20,961 nt of DNA from Oscillibacter sp. GTDB lineage: Bacteria > Bacillota > Clostridia > Oscillospirales > Oscillospiraceae. The position numbers and the translations under genes are program-made. The notes below the pieces were generated by a model. It did not search any database. It was given only the letters and a program-made list of their open reading frames with translations, and was not told where the DNA came from. How positions within the stretch are numbered: position 1 is the stretch's first letter; every line of letters starts with the position of its first letter. Location: NCBI GenBank assembly GCA_009773995.1, contig VSMY01000038.1, positions 1 through 20,961 of the forward strand, written 5' to 3'. Positions 20,327 through 20,961 of the stretch are shown here, piece after piece.

Positions 20327-20961
20327 AGCGCCTCCGCCTCGTCCAGCTGTTCCGCGTGCAGTCCCGCGTAGTTGACCACCAGGGTGTGGGCATAGGCGGG
20401 GCTGGGAACGGCGGCGTACTCCGACAAAAATCCAAGACGGACCCCCAGGCCCTCCGCCCGACGGCGGAGGGCCTGGTCGCTCTCCCCGGTGTTCAGACGG
20501 AGGAGGAAGTGGAGCCCCGCGCCCCGGTCGGTGAGGGAGGCGGCGAAGGGATACTGCCGGAAGCGCTCCAGCACCGCCTCCCGAAGGAGGCGGTATTTTT
20601 TCCGGGTCCGGGAGAGGTGCTGCTCATACCCCCCGCCGCTCAGGAACCGGGCCAGCACCTGCTGCTCCAGGGCGGGAACGGTGGAGGCGTAAAAGCCCAG
20701 CTCCCGGCGGCAGCGCTCCAGCAGCCGGGGGGGCAGGACCATAAAGCCCACCCGCATGGAGGGGGAGATGGTCTGGGAGAAGGTGTTCATGTACACCACC
20801 CGCCCCCGGCCGTCGATGCTCTGGAGGGTGGGAAGGGGCCGCCCCGTGAAGCGGAACTCGCTGTCGTAGTCGTCCTCAATGAGGAGCCCGTCCGCCTCCT
20901 CCGCCCAGCGGAGGAGGGCCTGGCGGCGGGCGATGGGGGGGCCGATGCCCGTGGGGTAGTG
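20299..20961 (-). CDS. MocR/GntR-type regulator, aminotransferase-like domain (5' end beyond window)
   Basis: The frame is open through the right edge; about 220 C-terminal residues are visible. They match the fold-type I aminotransferase domain of MocR regulators (GabR, PdxR), which carry an N-terminal GntR helix-turn-helix and use PLP as effector. Visible blocks are HYPTGI near the edge, RRQALLRWA, LIEDDYDSEFRFTGRPLP (the Asp that binds the PLP ring nitrogen), MNTFSQTISPSMRVGFMVLP, and the C-terminal GAGLHFLLRL. At the position where the family has Lys in T-F-S-K, the codon is CAG (20775-20773), giving Gln, so the Schiff-base lysine is missing although the frame is intact. The DNA-binding domain lies outside the window, so the regulator identity is inferred. 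Confidence 0.88.
   Translation of the reverse strand, partial: HYPTGIGPPIARRQALLRWAEEADGLLIEDDYDSEFRFTGRPLPTLQSIDGRGRVVYMNTFSQTISPSMRVGFMVLPPRLLERCRRELGFYASTVPALEQQVLARFLSGGGYEQHLSRTRKKYRLLREAVLERFRQYPFAASLTDRGAGLHFLLRLNTGESDQALRRRAEGLGVRLGFLSEYAAVPSPAYAHTLVVNYAGLHAEQLDEAEALLSRVFLTR

Noticed and set aside
1..20961. CRISPR arrays, tRNA or rRNA genes, insertion sequences, phage or integrase genes.
   Set aside because: I saw no repeat-spacer arrays, cloverleaf-forming sequences, terminal inverted repeats or transposase motifs anywhere in the window.

Overview
The window looks like chromosomal DNA of an endospore-forming, strictly anaerobic, GC-rich Firmicute of the gut Oscillospirales type (Flavonifractor/Pseudoflavonifractor/Lawsonibacter-like). 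The reasons are a SpoIIID gene, an aldo/keto reductase carrying two [4Fe-4S] motifs, an ECF-type vitamin transporter subunit, a DUF3842 gene, and strong Shine-Dalgarno sequences with AT-rich sigma-A promoters set between very GC-rich genes. The genus is an inference from gene content only.

Layout. 1-98: tail of an unidentified gene and its terminator. 343-1056: a hemolysin III/TrhA membrane protein behind a promoter that overlaps a near-perfect 33-bp palindrome. 1194-7521: a complete F1Fo ATP synthase operon in the order a, c, b, [delta-alpha], gamma, beta, epsilon, with a clear promoter and terminator. 7520-9559 (minus): a GHKL sensor kinase and a LytTR response regulator. Divergent from them, 9817-13466 (plus): a TraX-family membrane protein and a BceAB-type ABC transporter. 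13523-15987 (minus): an LCP cell-wall ligase gene followed by a secreted SLH/transglutaminase-like protein. 16207-16814 (minus): spoIIID and a small hypothetical gene. 16954-19590 (plus): Fe-S aldo/keto reductase, DUF3842 protein and a P-loop kinase, tightly packed behind a MerR-type promoter. 19707-20282 (plus): an ECF transporter S component. 20299-20961 (minus, partial): the aminotransferase-like domain of a MocR/GntR regulator.

The most unusual object is the ATP synthase. The delta (OSCP) gene is reduced to its C-terminal domain and fused in frame to the N-terminus of alpha, and the N-terminal domain of delta has no coding space left. If uncleaved, this would give three delta C-terminal domains per F1 head and none of the domain that normally caps it. 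The c subunit also carries a signal-peptide-like leader and an acidic linker.

A second candidate system is the LytTR two-component pair set back to back with TraX plus a BceAB-type transporter. The spacer between them holds four copies of CCAAnnnnnAC in two pairs, each with a 21-bp period as expected for LytTR operators. Other oddities are a MocR protein whose PLP lysine is replaced by glutamine, an aldo/keto reductase lacking the usual Tyr and Lys of its catalytic tetrad, and a two-domain kinase next to an ECF S component.
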